From Micromonospora sp. WMMD882 (GTDB lineage: Bacteria; Actinomycetota; Actinomycetes; Mycobacteriales; Micromonosporaceae): a stretch of DNA of 64,000 nt. Both the position numbers and the translations under genes were made by a program. This document shows, piece after piece, positions 44,892 to 53,368 of this stretch (position 1 is its first letter; every line of letters begins with the position of its first letter). Location of the stretch: assembly GCF_027497255.1 (NCBI RefSeq), contig NZ_CP114903.1:1798001-1862000 (forward strand), read 5' to 3'. A model generated the notes under the pieces. That model saw only the letters and a list, made by a program, of their open reading frames with translations, was not told where the DNA came from and searched no databases.

Positions 44892-45761
44892 GTGACCGAG
44901 TTCGACGGGCTGCCGGTGCTGCGCTCGCCGGTGGCCATCGCCGCCTTCGAGGGTTGGAACGACGCCGCGGACGCGTCCACCGCGGCGGTCGAGCACCTGG
45001 AGCAGGTCTGGCAGGCCCGCCAGGTGGCCGAGTTGGACCCGGAGGACTTCTACGACTTCCAGGTCAGCCGGCCGACCATCACGATGGCCGAGGGCGCGAC
45101 CCGCCGGGTCGAGTGGCCCACCACCCGCTTCATGGTGGCCAGCCCCGAGGGCACCGAACGGGACGTGGTGCTGATCCGGGGCATCGAGCCGAGCATGCGC
45201 TGGCGCACCTTCTGCGAGCAGGTCCTGGAGATCTGCCACAGCCTGGAGGTCGAACGGGTGGTGCTGCTCGGCGCGCTGCTGGCCGACGTGCCGTACACCC
45301 GGCCGCTGCCGATCACCGGCAGCGCGTCGGACGCCGAGGCCGCGCAGCGTTACCAGCTCACCCCGACCCGGTACGACGGGCCGACCGGGATCGTGGGGGT
45401 GCTGCACGACGCCTGTGAGCGGGCCGAGGTCGACGCGGTCTCGTTCTGGGTGCACGTGCCGCACTACGCCAACAACCCGCCCTGCCCGAAGGCGACGCTC
45501 GCGCTGCTGCACCGGGTCGAGGAGGTGCTCGACCTGCCGGTGCCGATGGCCGACCTGGCCGAGGAGGCCGCCGAGTGGGAGCAGCGGATCCGCAGCGCCG
45601 CCGAGCAGGACGCCGAGCTCGGCGAGTACGTGCGGGAGCTGGAGGAACGCGTCGGCGACGCCGGGATCACCCCGTTGACCGGGGACGAGATCGCCCAGGA
45701 GTTCGAGAAGTATCTGCGCCGTCGCGGCGGGTCCGCCGGCCCGACCGCCGGCTCCTGGTAA
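44892..45761 (+). CDS. PAC2-family protein
   Basis: 289 residues from GTG 44892, with GAGGTGA upstream. The start FDGLPVLRSPVAIAAFEGWN is the PAC2 opening, and the family core LIRGIEPSMRWRTFCEQVLE, VVLLGALLADVPYTRPLPI and VHVPHYANNPPCPKATLALL follows, ending with a helical C-terminus. PAC2 proteins resemble eukaryotic proteasome-assembly chaperone 2; archaeal and actinobacterial members have been proposed, not proven in general, to help proteasome assembly. The organism has a proteasome, but this gene is 16 kb away, near mshC. Function uncertain. Confidence 0.88.
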   Translation: MTEFDGLPVLRSPVAIAAFEGWNDAADASTAAVEHLEQVWQARQVAELDPEDFYDFQVSRPTITMAEGATRRVEWPTTRFMVASPEGTERDVVLIRGIEPSMRWRTFCEQVLEICHSLEVERVVLLGALLADVPYTRPLPITGSASDAEAAQRYQLTPTRYDGPTGIVGVLHDACERAEVDAVSFWVHVPHYANNPPCPKATLALLHRVEEVLDLPVPMADLAEEAAEWEQRIRSAAEQDAELGEYVRELEERVGDAGITPLTGDEIAQEFEKYLRRRGGSAGPTAGSW

Positions 45762-45810
45762 AGGCGGTGTCGGCGGGGCGGGGTGGCGGCGGTCGCCCCG
45801 CTGCTACATC

Positions 45811-45822
45811 CTAGGAGACTAG
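45811..45822. promoter_or_regulatory. Palindromic candidate operator of the GntR regulator
   Basis: CTAGGAGACTAG: CTAG half-sites around GAGA, in a lower-GC patch 61 bases upstream of the gntR-type gene. CTAG is otherwise scarce in such genomes, and the location suits autoregulation. Inference. Confidence 0.5.
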
Positions 45823-45882
45823 CTGTCGGGCCGGGCGTCGGCGGTGTCGACGTGACGGCAGCCCTGCGGGGAGGAACACGCC

Positions 45883-46674
45883 GTGCAGATCAACCCGGGA
45901 GCCGCCGAGTTCCCGCACCGGCAGATCGCCGCGCAACTGAAGGCCCAGGTGCGGCGCGGGGACTGGGGGCCGGGCGAGCGGCTACCCTCCATCCCGGCCA
46001 TCGCGGAGATGTTCGGGGTGGCGAAGCAGACCGTGCAACGCGCCGTCGACCAGCTCCGGGTCGAGGGCATCCTGATCACCAAACCCGGCTCCGGCACGTA
46101 CGTCCGCGGCACCCGGCGGCGACTCAACCGGCTCTCCCGGGGCCGGTACGGCGGCTTCCGTGGCTACCACACCGACCTGGCCGCCCGGTACCGGCAACAC
46201 CTGATCGGGGTGGGCCGGTCCCCGGCCCCGCCGGAGGTGGCCGACGCGTTCGGCGTGCCGGACGGCACCGAGCTGCTCGTCCGGCGGCACCTGGTCCGCA
46301 CCGAGGACTCCCCCGTCGAGGTGGGCGCCTCCTGGTTCCTGCCGGCCGACACCGCCGGCACCCCGCTGGAACGCGCCGAGGCGTTCGGTCGGCCGCTGTA
46401 CCAGGAGGCGGAGGAGGCCACCGGCCGGCGGTACGTCACCGCCACCGACACGATCAGCGCCCGCCAGCCCAGCCGCGAGGAGGCCGAGACCCTCCAGATC
46501 CGGCCGGACACCCCGGTGCTGCACCTGCTGCACGTCGCCTACGACGCGGCACGCCGGCCGATCGAGGTGGCCCAGGCGACCTGGCCCGGGCCGATGACCA
46601 CGCTCACCGAGGAGTACCGGATCCCCGGGCCGGCCCCGGAGCCCGACCCGGACCCGGGGCTGGTGCTCGGCTGA
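45883..46674 (+). CDS. GntR/HutC-family regulator with UTRA domain
   Basis: 263 residues from GTG 45883, with GGGGAGG upstream. N-terminal winged helix: EFPHRQIAAQLKAQVRRGDW, RLPSIPAIAEMFGVAKQTVQ, GILITKPGSGTYVRG. The C-terminal half is a UTRA ligand-binding domain (about residues 90-240: VADAFGVPDGTELLVRRHL, VEVGASWFLPADTA, PSREEAETLQIRPDTPVLHL). UTRA domains usually bind sugars, amino acids or other small metabolites and release DNA. The CTAG palindrome upstream may be its operator. Neighbours are PAC2 and mshC, not an obvious catabolic operon, so the effector is unknown. Confidence 0.9.
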   Translation: MQINPGAAEFPHRQIAAQLKAQVRRGDWGPGERLPSIPAIAEMFGVAKQTVQRAVDQLRVEGILITKPGSGTYVRGTRRRLNRLSRGRYGGFRGYHTDLAARYRQHLIGVGRSPAPPEVADAFGVPDGTELLVRRHLVRTEDSPVEVGASWFLPADTAGTPLERAEAFGRPLYQEAEEATGRRYVTATDTISARQPSREEAETLQIRPDTPVLHLLHVAYDAARRPIEVAQATWPGPMTTLTEEYRIPGPAPEPDPDPGLVLG

Positions 46675-46707
46675 CCGTCGACTCGGGACCGGGCCGGGGC
46701 GGGACGG

Positions 46708-47946
46708 TCAGAGCCGGATGCCGAGCAGGGCGTCCACCGTGTCGGTGACCAGCGCCGGCGCGGACGGGTCGTCCCCCGAGCCGCCCAGGGTCGCCTCGGC
46801 CCACCCGTCGACGAGCGCCAACGCGCCCGGGCTGTCCAGGTCGTCGGCGAGTCGGCGCCGTACCCCGGCGAGGAGCGCCTGGCCGGACGGCCCGGTCGGG
46901 GCGGCGACCGCCCGCCGCCACCGGCGCAGCCGGGTCTCGGCGGTGGCGAGCAGCTCGTCGGTCCACGACCGGTCGCTGCGGTAGTGGCCGTCGAGCAGGG
47001 CCAGGCGTACCGCCATCGAGTCGACCCGGTCGGCCCGCAGCCGGGACACGAAGACCAGGTTCCCCCGGGACTTCGACATCTTCTCCCCGTCCAGGCCGAT
47101 CATGCCGGCGTGCACGTAGTGCGAGGCGAACGGGGTCTCGCCGGTGAGGCGTTCGGCGTGCGCGGCGCTGCACTCGTGGTGCGGGAAGATCAGGTCGTTT
47201 CCGCCGCCCTGCACGTCGACCCGGGGGCCGAGCAGGTTCAGCGCGATCACCGCGCACTCGATGTGCCAGCCGGGGCGGCCCGCGCCCAGGTCGCCGCCCG
47301 GCCAGGACGGCTCGTCGGGCCGGGCCCCCCGCCACAGCAGCGGGTCGAGCGGGTCACGTTTGCCGGCCCGCTGCGGGTCACCGCCACGCTCCGGGAAGAT
47401 CTCCAGCATCTCCGCGCGGGACAGGTTGGACTCGTACCCGAAGCGGGGCGCGGCGGAGACGTCGAAGTAGACGTCGCCGGTGCCGTCGTCCAGCCGGTAC
47501 GCCGCGCCGTCCTTGAGCAGCTCCTGCACCCGTTCGGCGATGTCCGGGATGGACTCGATCGCGCCCACGTAGTGCGCCGGCGGGATGATCCGCAGCGCCT
47601 CCATGTCCTCCCGGAACAGGGCGGTCTCCCGCATCGCCAGGACCTTCCAGTCCTCGCCGTCGCGCTCGGCCCGTTCCAGCAGCGGATCGTCGATGTCGGT
47701 GACGTTCTGCACGTACTCGACCGACCGGCCGGTGTCCCGCCACATCCGCTGCACCAGGTCGAACGTGATCATGGTGGCGGCGTGCCCGAGGTGTGTCGCG
47801 TCGTACGGGGTGATCCCGCAGACGTACATGGTGGCGCTGCCCTCGGGCTCGCTGCGGCGCGCCGCCTGCCGCGCCGAGTCGAACAACGTCAGTGGCTCGC
47901 CCCGGCCGGGCAGCCGGGGCACCTCGTGGCCCGTCCATGACTCCAT
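46708..47946 (-). CDS. mshC: Cysteine:GlcN-inositol ligase MshC (mycothiol biosynthesis)
   Basis: 412 residues from ATG 47946; upstream reading frame to 48216 discarded. Class I tRNA-synthetase-like fold: HIGH-equivalent [13 protein letters not shown], zinc cysteine in [26 protein letters not shown] with the second zinc ligand set, and [10 protein letters not shown] as KMSKS. MshC ligates cysteine to 1-D-myo-inosityl 2-amino-2-deoxy-glucopyranoside using ATP, the penultimate mycothiol step. It differs from cysteinyl-tRNA synthetase by its short C-terminus with no anticodon-binding extension. The genes upstream of it on the same strand (SCO1664-type, DUF3090, histidine phosphatase) are a conserved group. 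Confidence 0.95.
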   Translation of the reverse strand: MESWTGHEVPRLPGRGEPLTLFDSARQAARRSEPEGSATMYVCGITPYDATHLGHAATMITFDLVQRMWRDTGRSVEYVQNVTDIDDPLLERAERDGEDWKVLAMRETALFREDMEALRIIPPAHYVGAIESIPDIAERVQELLKDGAAYRLDDGTGDVYFDVSAAPRFGYESNLSRAEMLEIFPERGGDPQRAGKRDPLDPLLWRGARPDEPSWPGGDLGAGRPGWHIECAVIALNLLGPRVDVQGGGNDLIFPHHECSAAHAERLTGETPFASHYVHAGMIGLDGEKMSKSRGNLVFVSRLRADRVDSMAVRLALLDGHYRSDRSWTDELLATAETRLRRWRRAVAAPTGPSGQALLAGVRRRLADDLDSPGALALVDGWAEATLGGSGDDPSAPALVTDTVDALLGIRL

Positions 47947-47999
47947 GCCCGCCAGCCTAACCAGCGGCGGTCGGGCGGCGTGGCGCGGTCGGCCCGCGC

Positions 48000-48818
48000 T
48001 CAGATGGGCGGCCAGGGCACCGCCGGCCAGTCCTGCGGCGGCGGCGGGAACCGGCCGTTGTCGCGCAGCGCCGCGACCCGGGCCGCCAGCCGACGGATCT
48101 CGGCGAGGGTCAGGTGTTCGGCCAGCTCCTCGCCGAGCGCGCCGTCGGCCTGCCCGGCGAGCAGGTCGAGCATCTGCACGGCGTCCGTCGGGAGCGGTCG
48201 ACCCGACCAGCCCCACAGCACGGTACGGAGTTTGTCCTCCACGTGGAAGGTGACGCCGTGGTCCACGCCGTAGATCCGGTCGTCCGGGCCGACGAGAACG
48301 TGCCCGCCCTTACGGTCGGCGTTGTTGAGCACCGCGTCCAGCACCGCCAGCCGGGCCAGCCTCGGGTCGTCGGCGTGCGCCAGCGCGTACGCGGCGCCGT
48401 CGTCGTCGCGGGCGGCGGCCACCGGGAACCAGCGCGGCGGCAGCGCGTCCGCCGGCACGAAGCCGACCAGCGGCTCGGCGTCGGCCGGCTCGTCGATCCA
48501 GAGCTGGCAGGAGCCGGGGCCGAACGGACCGTCCCGCAGCACCGTCGGCGGGACCAGGTCCCAGCCGCTGGCCCGGGAGACGAGGTACGCGGCGACCTCA
48601 CGACCGGCGAGCGTGCCGTCCGGGAAGTCCCACAGCGGTCGCTCGCCGCGGACCGGCTTGTAGACGCAGCGCACGGCGACGTCGTCCAGGGTGAGGGTGC
48701 CGCGCAGCGTGGTGTTGGAGGCCTCGACCAGCCGCCCCTCCAGGGTGAGCTCACCCTCGCGGAGCAGTCGCAGGGCGGCGCTCTCCTCGTCGCCCGGCCG
48801 CAGCCGCGACAAGGTCAC
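48000..48818 (-). CDS. SCO1664-family protein, atypical (PI3/4- or HipA-like) kinase fold
   Basis: 272 residues, GTG start overlapping the DUF3090 stop (GTGA). Motifs resemble phosphoinositide/HipA-type kinases: phosphate-binding [20 protein letters not shown] with the ATP lysine, the catalytic-loop-like [17 protein letters not shown] (Asp, Asn, Asp, Arg) and the metal-binding [10 protein letters not shown] in place of DFG. Kinase activity has not been shown for the family, as far as I know. It lies between DUF3090 and mshC, all on one strand, with 53 bases to mshC. Substrate unknown; protein and small-molecule (sugar/inositol) targets both fit the fold. Confidence 0.85.
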   Translation of the reverse strand: MTLSRLRPGDEESAALRLLREGELTLEGRLVEASNTTLRGTLTLDDVAVRCVYKPVRGERPLWDFPDGTLAGREVAAYLVSRASGWDLVPPTVLRDGPFGPGSCQLWIDEPADAEPLVGFVPADALPPRWFPVAAARDDDGAAYALAHADDPRLARLAVLDAVLNNADRKGGHVLVGPDDRIYGVDHGVTFHVEDKLRTVLWGWSGRPLPTDAVQMLDLLAGQADGALGEELAEHLTLAEIRRLAARVAALRDNGRFPPPPQDWPAVPWPPI

Positions 48819-49402
48819 CGGTGGTAGCCGTTGTGCCGGGGGCAGAGGTGACCGGCCGGGTCGAGCGGCTGCCCGCAGAGCGGGCAGGGCGGCCGGCCGG
48901 CGTTGACCACGCGTCGGGCCCGCTCGATGAACCGGCGGGTCTCCTGCGGGGTCAGCCGGACCCGGAGGCGGTCCAGGTCGTCGTCCGGCTCCTCCACGTC
49001 GTCGGCCTCGTCGTCGTCGGCGTCGTCGTCGTCCAGCTCGATCTCGGCTTCCGCCTCGCCGGCGGCGATCGCCTCGATCACCACGGTGGCGGTGTCCACG
49101 TCGAAGGCGAGGCCCAGGGTGCCGACGCGGAACTCCTCGTCGACGGGCGTGTCCAACGGGTCGTTGTCGGCGGCGCCGGCGGGCGGCAGCTCGGGCATCT
49201 CGACGCCGAACCGGCGTTGCGCCTCGGTGAGGAGCTCTTCCAGCTTTTCGGCGAGCAGGGAGACCTGGACCTTTTCCAGCGCGACGCTGACCACCCGGCC
49301 ACCGCCGCGCGCCTGGAGGAAGAACGTCCGCTCCCCCGGCGGCCCCACGGTCCCAGCGACGAACCGCTCCGGCGGCTCGAAGGAGTGCACCTGGTGGGTC
49401 AT
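48815..49402 (-). CDS. DUF3090 family protein with C-terminal zinc ribbon
   Basis: 195 residues from ATG 49402 (MTHQVHSFEPPERFVAGTVG). The domain reads FFLQARGGGRVVSVALEKVQ and FRVGTLGLAFDVDTATVVIE with an acidic low-complexity stretch (DDDDADDDEADDVEEPDDD) after it, then a C-terminal CPLCGQPLDPAGHLCPRHNG zinc ribbon with CxxC and CxxH. Coupled to the SCO1664-type gene. Function unknown; the ribbon suggests nucleic-acid or protein binding. Confidence 0.88.
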   Translation of the reverse strand: MTHQVHSFEPPERFVAGTVGPPGERTFFLQARGGGRVVSVALEKVQVSLLAEKLEELLTEAQRRFGVEMPELPPAGAADNDPLDTPVDEEFRVGTLGLAFDVDTATVVIEAIAAGEAEAEIELDDDDADDDEADDVEEPDDDLDRLRVRLTPQETRRFIERARRVVNAGRPPCPLCGQPLDPAGHLCPRHNGYHR

Positions 49403-49531
49403 ACCCACGACCCTATCCGGCCGCCGGGACGGGCGCGCACCCCACCGACCCAGAATCGCCACCGCGCGTGCTGTCGTCGCCGGGACCGCACGCCGCCGGC
49501 GCCACGGCCGACGCCCGCCGCCCGGCGGGCG

Positions 49532-50236
49532 TCACCGGCCGGCGCCCGCGCCGCCGCCCACCGCGGCGTCCGAGTCGGCCGTACGGGTGGCCCGCCGTCG
49601 CCGCTTCCGTGGCGGGGGCGCCAGGCCGGTCAGGTCGCCGCCGGTGTCGTTGAGCCGGAGCAGGAACGGCCGGGTCGGCGTGTAGCGGATCGCGGTGACC
49701 GATGCCGGGTCCGCGACGATCCGCTGGAAGAGATCCAGGTGTACGCCGAGCGCGTCCGCCACGATGGCCTTGATCACGTCGCCGTGGCTGCACGCCACCC
49801 AGACCGCCTCGGGGCCGTGCTCGGCGGTCAGCCGGGCGTCCCAGGAGCGCACCGCCGCCACCGCCCGGGCCGCCATGCCGGCCATCGACTCGCCGTTCGG
49901 GAAGACGACCGCGCTCGGGTGCTGTTGCACGACCGGCCAGAGCGGGTCCTTGGCGAGCTTCTTCAGCGGCTGGCCCTCCCAGTCGCCGTAGCCGCACTCG
50001 ATCAGCCCGTCCTCGACCACCGGGGTGGCGTCCGACAGGGCCAGCGTCAGGGTCTGCCGGCAGCGGATCAGCGGGCTGGTCACCACGGCGGCCAACGGCA
50101 GGACGCGTAGCCGCTCCCCCACCGCGCGGGCCTGGGTCTGACCGGTCTCGTCCAGTTCGACCGGTTGCCGACCGGCCAGCCCACCGTCGGCGTTCGCGGT
50201 CGTCCGGCCGTGTCGCAGAAGCAGAAGGGTCGCCAC
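49532..50236 (-). CDS. Histidine phosphatase (MSMEG_4193-type, phosphoglycerate mutase superfamily)
   Basis: 234 residues from GTG 50236 (VATLLLLRHGRTTANADG). The catalytic RHG motif, ESMAGMAARAVAAVR, and the second histidine in VWVACSHGDVIKAIVADALG are intact, so phosphatase activity is expected. The sequence ends with a basic/Ala-Gly tail (PPRKRRRRATRTADS). Genes of this subfamily are recurrently adjacent to mshC, SCO1664 and DUF3090, as here. Substrate unknown; an inositol- or sugar-phosphate is a reasonable hypothesis given the mshC link, see findings. Confidence 0.9.
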   Translation of the reverse strand: MATLLLLRHGRTTANADGGLAGRQPVELDETGQTQARAVGERLRVLPLAAVVTSPLIRCRQTLTLALSDATPVVEDGLIECGYGDWEGQPLKKLAKDPLWPVVQQHPSAVVFPNGESMAGMAARAVAAVRSWDARLTAEHGPEAVWVACSHGDVIKAIVADALGVHLDLFQRIVADPASVTAIRYTPTRPFLLRLNDTGGDLTGLAPPPRKRRRRATRTADSDAAVGGGAGAGR

Positions 50237-50676
50237 GCAGCCCACCCTAGGGCCACCGGCGGGCGGCGGGCGGCGCAGGTGTTCGACCCGGCGGGGCGAC
50301 AGCACCGTCTTATGCGAGGTTTGTCGGTGTTGTACCGGCGGCCGGATCGGCCCGCGTCACCCGACGGCCGGTCCGGGGCCGGTGTCCGGTTCGGCGGACG
50401 GCCGGGCGGCCCCGGCCGGGGAATGGCGGCCGGCCGGGGCCGGTTACACCCCCCGTACGACCGCACGAGCAGCCCGATGACCTGCCCCGACGGCGGGTCC
50501 CCGGGAATGACCGCCCCCCGGCGGTCGTTGTACATGGTTCGGCCGGTGGAGCCACGGCTCCCGACCGATCACCCCCGAACTGATCCACCCCGTTTCCGCG
50601 AGAGCGCCGACGGCGCTCGCCGTGTCCCACCCCCGTGGGGCGCGACGATCCCCCTTTCTCGGATGGGAGTTCCCCC
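50237..50676. other. 440-bp leader/intergenic region upstream of the secreted protein gene
   Basis: No gene. It holds several short GC-rich inverted repeats (for example GAGCGCC-GAC-GGCGCTC near 50602, CCACCCCCGTGGGG near 50627, and a GGCCGGCC tract near 50430), so a structured 5' leader is possible. I compared it by eye with the ydaO/c-di-AMP riboswitch often found ahead of actinobacterial cell-wall hydrolase genes and did not find its conserved core. A TTGTCGGTG string at 50321 resembles half of the PafBC-dependent promoter motif. Confidence 0.5.
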
Positions 50677-51264
50677 ATGAACACGATGCTGCTGCGTAAG
50701 ACGGTTCTCGGTGTCGCGGGTATGGCCCTCGCCGGTGGCGTGGTGGCCGGTCCGGTCGCCGCCATGGACGCCCCCGCGCAGGCCGCCCCGGTCACGACGA
50801 CGGTGACGGCGCAGAAGCCGAGCCCCGACGTGCTGACCCCGCACGGCGTGCCGGGTGGGCAGTCGACGGTCCCGCTGAACGCCGAGCAGACCGCCAACGC
50901 CAAGGCCATCATCGAGGCCACCAAGAAGGCCGGCATGGACGAGCGGGCCGCCGTGGTCGCCATCGCCACCGCCCTGCAGGAGTCCAAGCTGGAGAACCTG
51001 GGTCACCTGGGTGACCGTAACGACCACGACTCGCAGGGCCTGTTCCAGCAGCGCCCGTCCAGCGGCTGGGGCACGGTCGAGCAGATCACCGACCCCGAGT
51101 ACTCCACGATCGCCTTCCTGAAGGGCCTCAAGCAGGTCGACGGCTGGAAGGACATGCCGCTGACCCAGGCCGCGCAGAAGGTCCAGGTGTCGGCGTACCC
51201 CGACCACTACGCGCAGTGGGAGAAGCAGGCCGCCGACCTGGTCGCCGAGCACTGGAGCAAGTGA
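50677..51264 (+). CDS. Secreted lytic-transglycosylase/resuscitation-like cell-wall protein
   Basis: 195 residues from ATG 50677 with GGGAG upstream. A Sec signal peptide (LLRKTVLGVAGMALAGGVVA, cleavage near VAAMDAPAQAA) precedes a Thr/Pro linker. The C-terminal domain reads AKAIIEATKKAGMDERAAVV, ATALQESKLENLGH, DHDSQGLFQQRPSSGWGTVE and DHYAQWEKQAADLVAEHW, like the transglycosylase-SLT-like domains found in Micromonospora secreted peptidoglycan proteins; the Glu in ALQESKL is the candidate catalytic acid. It probably acts in the wall. High, unbiased codon use with AAG/GAG-rich lysines suggests good expression. Confidence 0.75.
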   Translation: MNTMLLRKTVLGVAGMALAGGVVAGPVAAMDAPAQAAPVTTTVTAQKPSPDVLTPHGVPGGQSTVPLNAEQTANAKAIIEATKKAGMDERAAVVAIATALQESKLENLGHLGDRNDHDSQGLFQQRPSSGWGTVEQITDPEYSTIAFLKGLKQVDGWKDMPLTQAAQKVQVSAYPDHYAQWEKQAADLVAEHWSK

Positions 51265-51269
51265 CGCCA

Positions 51270-51307
51270 CAGTGGGCCGGCGCCCCGTCCGGGGTGCCGG
51301 CCCACTG
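51270..51307. terminator. Bidirectional terminator hairpin
   Basis: CAGTGGGCCGGC (51270-51281) pairs with GCCGGCCCACTG (51296-51307), loop 14 bases, directly between the convergent stops of the secreted protein gene and uppP. Confidence 0.8.
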
Positions 51308-51319
51308 GCGTGCGCGCGA

Positions 51320-52156
51320 TCAGGTGGCGGAGATGGCGCCCGTCATCAGCAGCGCCAGCACGAGGGTGCCGAGCGCGACCCGGTAGAGGACGAAGACGTA
51401 GAGGGTGTGGTGGGCGACGTAGCGGAGCAGCCAGGCGATGGCCGCGTACCCGACGGCGAAGGCGATCACCGTCGCCACCACCATCTGGGCCAGGCTCGGC
51501 ACCGAGGTGCCCGGCGCGGCCGGCTCGAAGACGTCCCCGACGCTGAAGATGCCGGACATCACCACCGCCGGGATGGCCAACAGGAACGAGTACCGGGCCG
51601 CGGTCTCCCGGGTCAGGTTGAGCAGCAGGCCGGCGGTGAGCGTGCCGCCCGAGCGGGACACCCCGGGGATCAGCGCCATCGCCTGGGCGAAGCCCATCAC
51701 GATGCCGTCGGACATCCGGAAGTTCTCCAGGGTACGGGTCTGCCGGCCCCAGTACTCGGCGAAGGCCAGCACGAACGCGAACACGATGAGCGTGGTGGCG
51801 ACCAGCCAGAGGTTCCGGCCGGCGGTACGGATCTGGTCCTTGAACAGGAAGCCGAACAACCCGATCGGGATCGAGCCGACGATCACGTACCAGCCCATCC
51901 GGTAGTCGAGGCTGGACCGCACGGACCTGTCCCGGATGCCGACCAGCCAGGTACGGGTGATCCGCCAGATGTCCTTGGCGAAGTAGATCAGCACGGCCGC
52001 CTCGGTGCCGAGCTGGGTGACCGCGGTGAACGACGCGCCCGCGTCCTGGTCGAAGAAGATCGCCGAGGTGATCCGCAGGTGACCCGACGAGCTGACCGGA
52101 AGGAACTCGGTGAGGCCCTGGACGATGCCGAGGACGATCGCCTCGATCCAGCTCAC
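51320..52156 (-). CDS. uppP: Undecaprenyl-diphosphatase UppP/BacA
   Basis: 278 residues, eight membrane helices. Catalytic motif [13 protein letters not shown] and the second motif [16 protein letters not shown] match UppP. It dephosphorylates undecaprenyl diphosphate at the outer face of the membrane to recycle the peptidoglycan carrier lipid and gives bacitracin resistance when abundant. The GTG start overlaps the stop of the upstream F420-type oxidoreductase gene (GTGA), so the two are coupled. Confidence 0.95.
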   Translation of the reverse strand: MSWIEAIVLGIVQGLTEFLPVSSSGHLRITSAIFFDQDAGASFTAVTQLGTEAAVLIYFAKDIWRITRTWLVGIRDRSVRSSLDYRMGWYVIVGSIPIGLFGFLFKDQIRTAGRNLWLVATTLIVFAFVLAFAEYWGRQTRTLENFRMSDGIVMGFAQAMALIPGVSRSGGTLTAGLLLNLTRETAARYSFLLAIPAVVMSGIFSVGDVFEPAAPGTSVPSLAQMVVATVIAFAVGYAAIAWLLRYVAHHTLYVFVLYRVALGTLVLALLMTGAISAT

Positions 52157-53205
52157 TCGCCCACCCCGGCCAGGTCGAGGGCCTCGGCGCAGGTGCGCAG
52201 GGTCTGCACGCCGCTGTCCCGGTCGGCCACGAACAGGGTCACCGACAGGGTGGTGACGCCGGCGGCGGCGTACTCGCGCATCCGCTCGGCGATGCGCTCC
52301 TTCGGCCCGAGCAGCGAGGTGCGGTCGACGAACTCCAGCGGCACCGCGGCGGCGGCGTCCCGCTGCCGCTTGGCCAGGTAGAGGTCCTGCACCTCACGGG
52401 CCGCGTCGCCGTAGCCCATCCGGGTGGCGAGCTGGTTGTAGAAGTTCTGCTGCCGGCTGCCCATCCCGCCGACGTACAGGGCGGCGTACCAGCGGACCAG
52501 CTCGGCGCAGGCGGCGACGTCGTCGCCGACCACCACCGGCACCGACGGGACGACGTCGAACCCGGCCAGCTCCTTACCGGCCTTCGCCCGACCGGCGCGG
52601 ACGGCGGCGAGCTGGTCCTCGGCGTACTCGGGGGCGTAGAAGACGGCCAGCCAGCCGTCGGCGATCTCGCCGGCCAGCTCCAGGTTCCTCGGGCCCACCG
52701 CGGCCAGGTAGATCGGGATGTCCTCGCGGGGCGGCCGGAAACCCAGCCGCAGCGCCTTGCCGGGGCCGTCGGGCAGCGGCAGCGTGTAGTGGTCGCCGTC
52801 GTAGGCGACCTCCTGGCGGGTCACCGCGAGCCGCACGATGTCGACGTACTCCCTGGTCCGGGCCAGGGGCTTGGCGAACCGGACGCCGTGCCACCCCTCG
52901 GAGACCTGCGGGCCGGAGACGCCGAGGCCGAGCCGGAACCGGCCGTCGGAGAGCGCGTCGATGGTCGCCGCGGTCATCGCGGTCGCCGCCGGGGTGCGGG
53001 CCGGGATCTGCATCACCGCGCTGCCCACGTCGATCCGCCCGGTCTGCCCGGCGATCCAGGCCAGCATGCTCGGCGAGTCGGAGCCGTACGCCTCCGCCGC
53101 CCACACCACCGAGTAGCCGAGCCGGTCGGCCTCCTGGGCCAGAGCCAGGTGGTCGGCGGGTGTGCTCCACGCCGTCTGGTATCCGAGGCTGAGCCCGAGT
53201 CGCAC
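52153..53205 (-). CDS. LLM-class F420-dependent oxidoreductase
   Basis: 350 residues from GTG 53205 with GGGGAGGACC upstream. The N-terminal [20 protein letters not shown] and [20 protein letters not shown], then [20 protein letters not shown] and [20 protein letters not shown], are hallmarks of luciferase-like monooxygenase family members that use coenzyme F420 in actinobacteria. The substrate is unknown. It lies in one operon with uppP, by overlap. Confidence 0.9.
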   Translation of the reverse strand: MRLGLSLGYQTAWSTPADHLALAQEADRLGYSVVWAAEAYGSDSPSMLAWIAGQTGRIDVGSAVMQIPARTPAATAMTAATIDALSDGRFRLGLGVSGPQVSEGWHGVRFAKPLARTREYVDIVRLAVTRQEVAYDGDHYTLPLPDGPGKALRLGFRPPREDIPIYLAAVGPRNLELAGEIADGWLAVFYAPEYAEDQLAAVRAGRAKAGKELAGFDVVPSVPVVVGDDVAACAELVRWYAALYVGGMGSRQQNFYNQLATRMGYGDAAREVQDLYLAKRQRDAAAAVPLEFVDRTSLLGPKERIAERMREYAAAGVTTLSVTLFVADRDSGVQTLRTCAEALDLAGVGE

Positions 53206-53368
53206 TGGTCCTCCCCATCCCGCACCCACGAGTCGCATCAGGTTACGCAATGCGGGTGGGCGGGCCGACCACCGCCTCACCGCAGGGTCGAAGATCACAA
53301 CGGTACGGTCGGAGAGTTGACGAAGGCGAGGATATCGGTCGGGGCCTGGTTCGAAATAAGGTTCACCC

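Noticed and set aside
50321..50343. TTGTCGGTG as a PafBC-dependent (RecA-NDp) promoter
   Set aside because: The required TAnnnT -10 element does not follow at the eight-base spacing, so only half of the motif is present.
50237..50676. ydaO/c-di-AMP riboswitch
   Set aside because: The conserved core sequences were not found by eye; only generic GC-rich hairpins are visible.
53340..53365. GGTTCGAAAT before the aldo/keto reductase gene as a possible tRNA T arm
   Set aside because: No partnering stem or 3' CCA-like context; it is promoter/leader sequence with an AAGG ribosome site.
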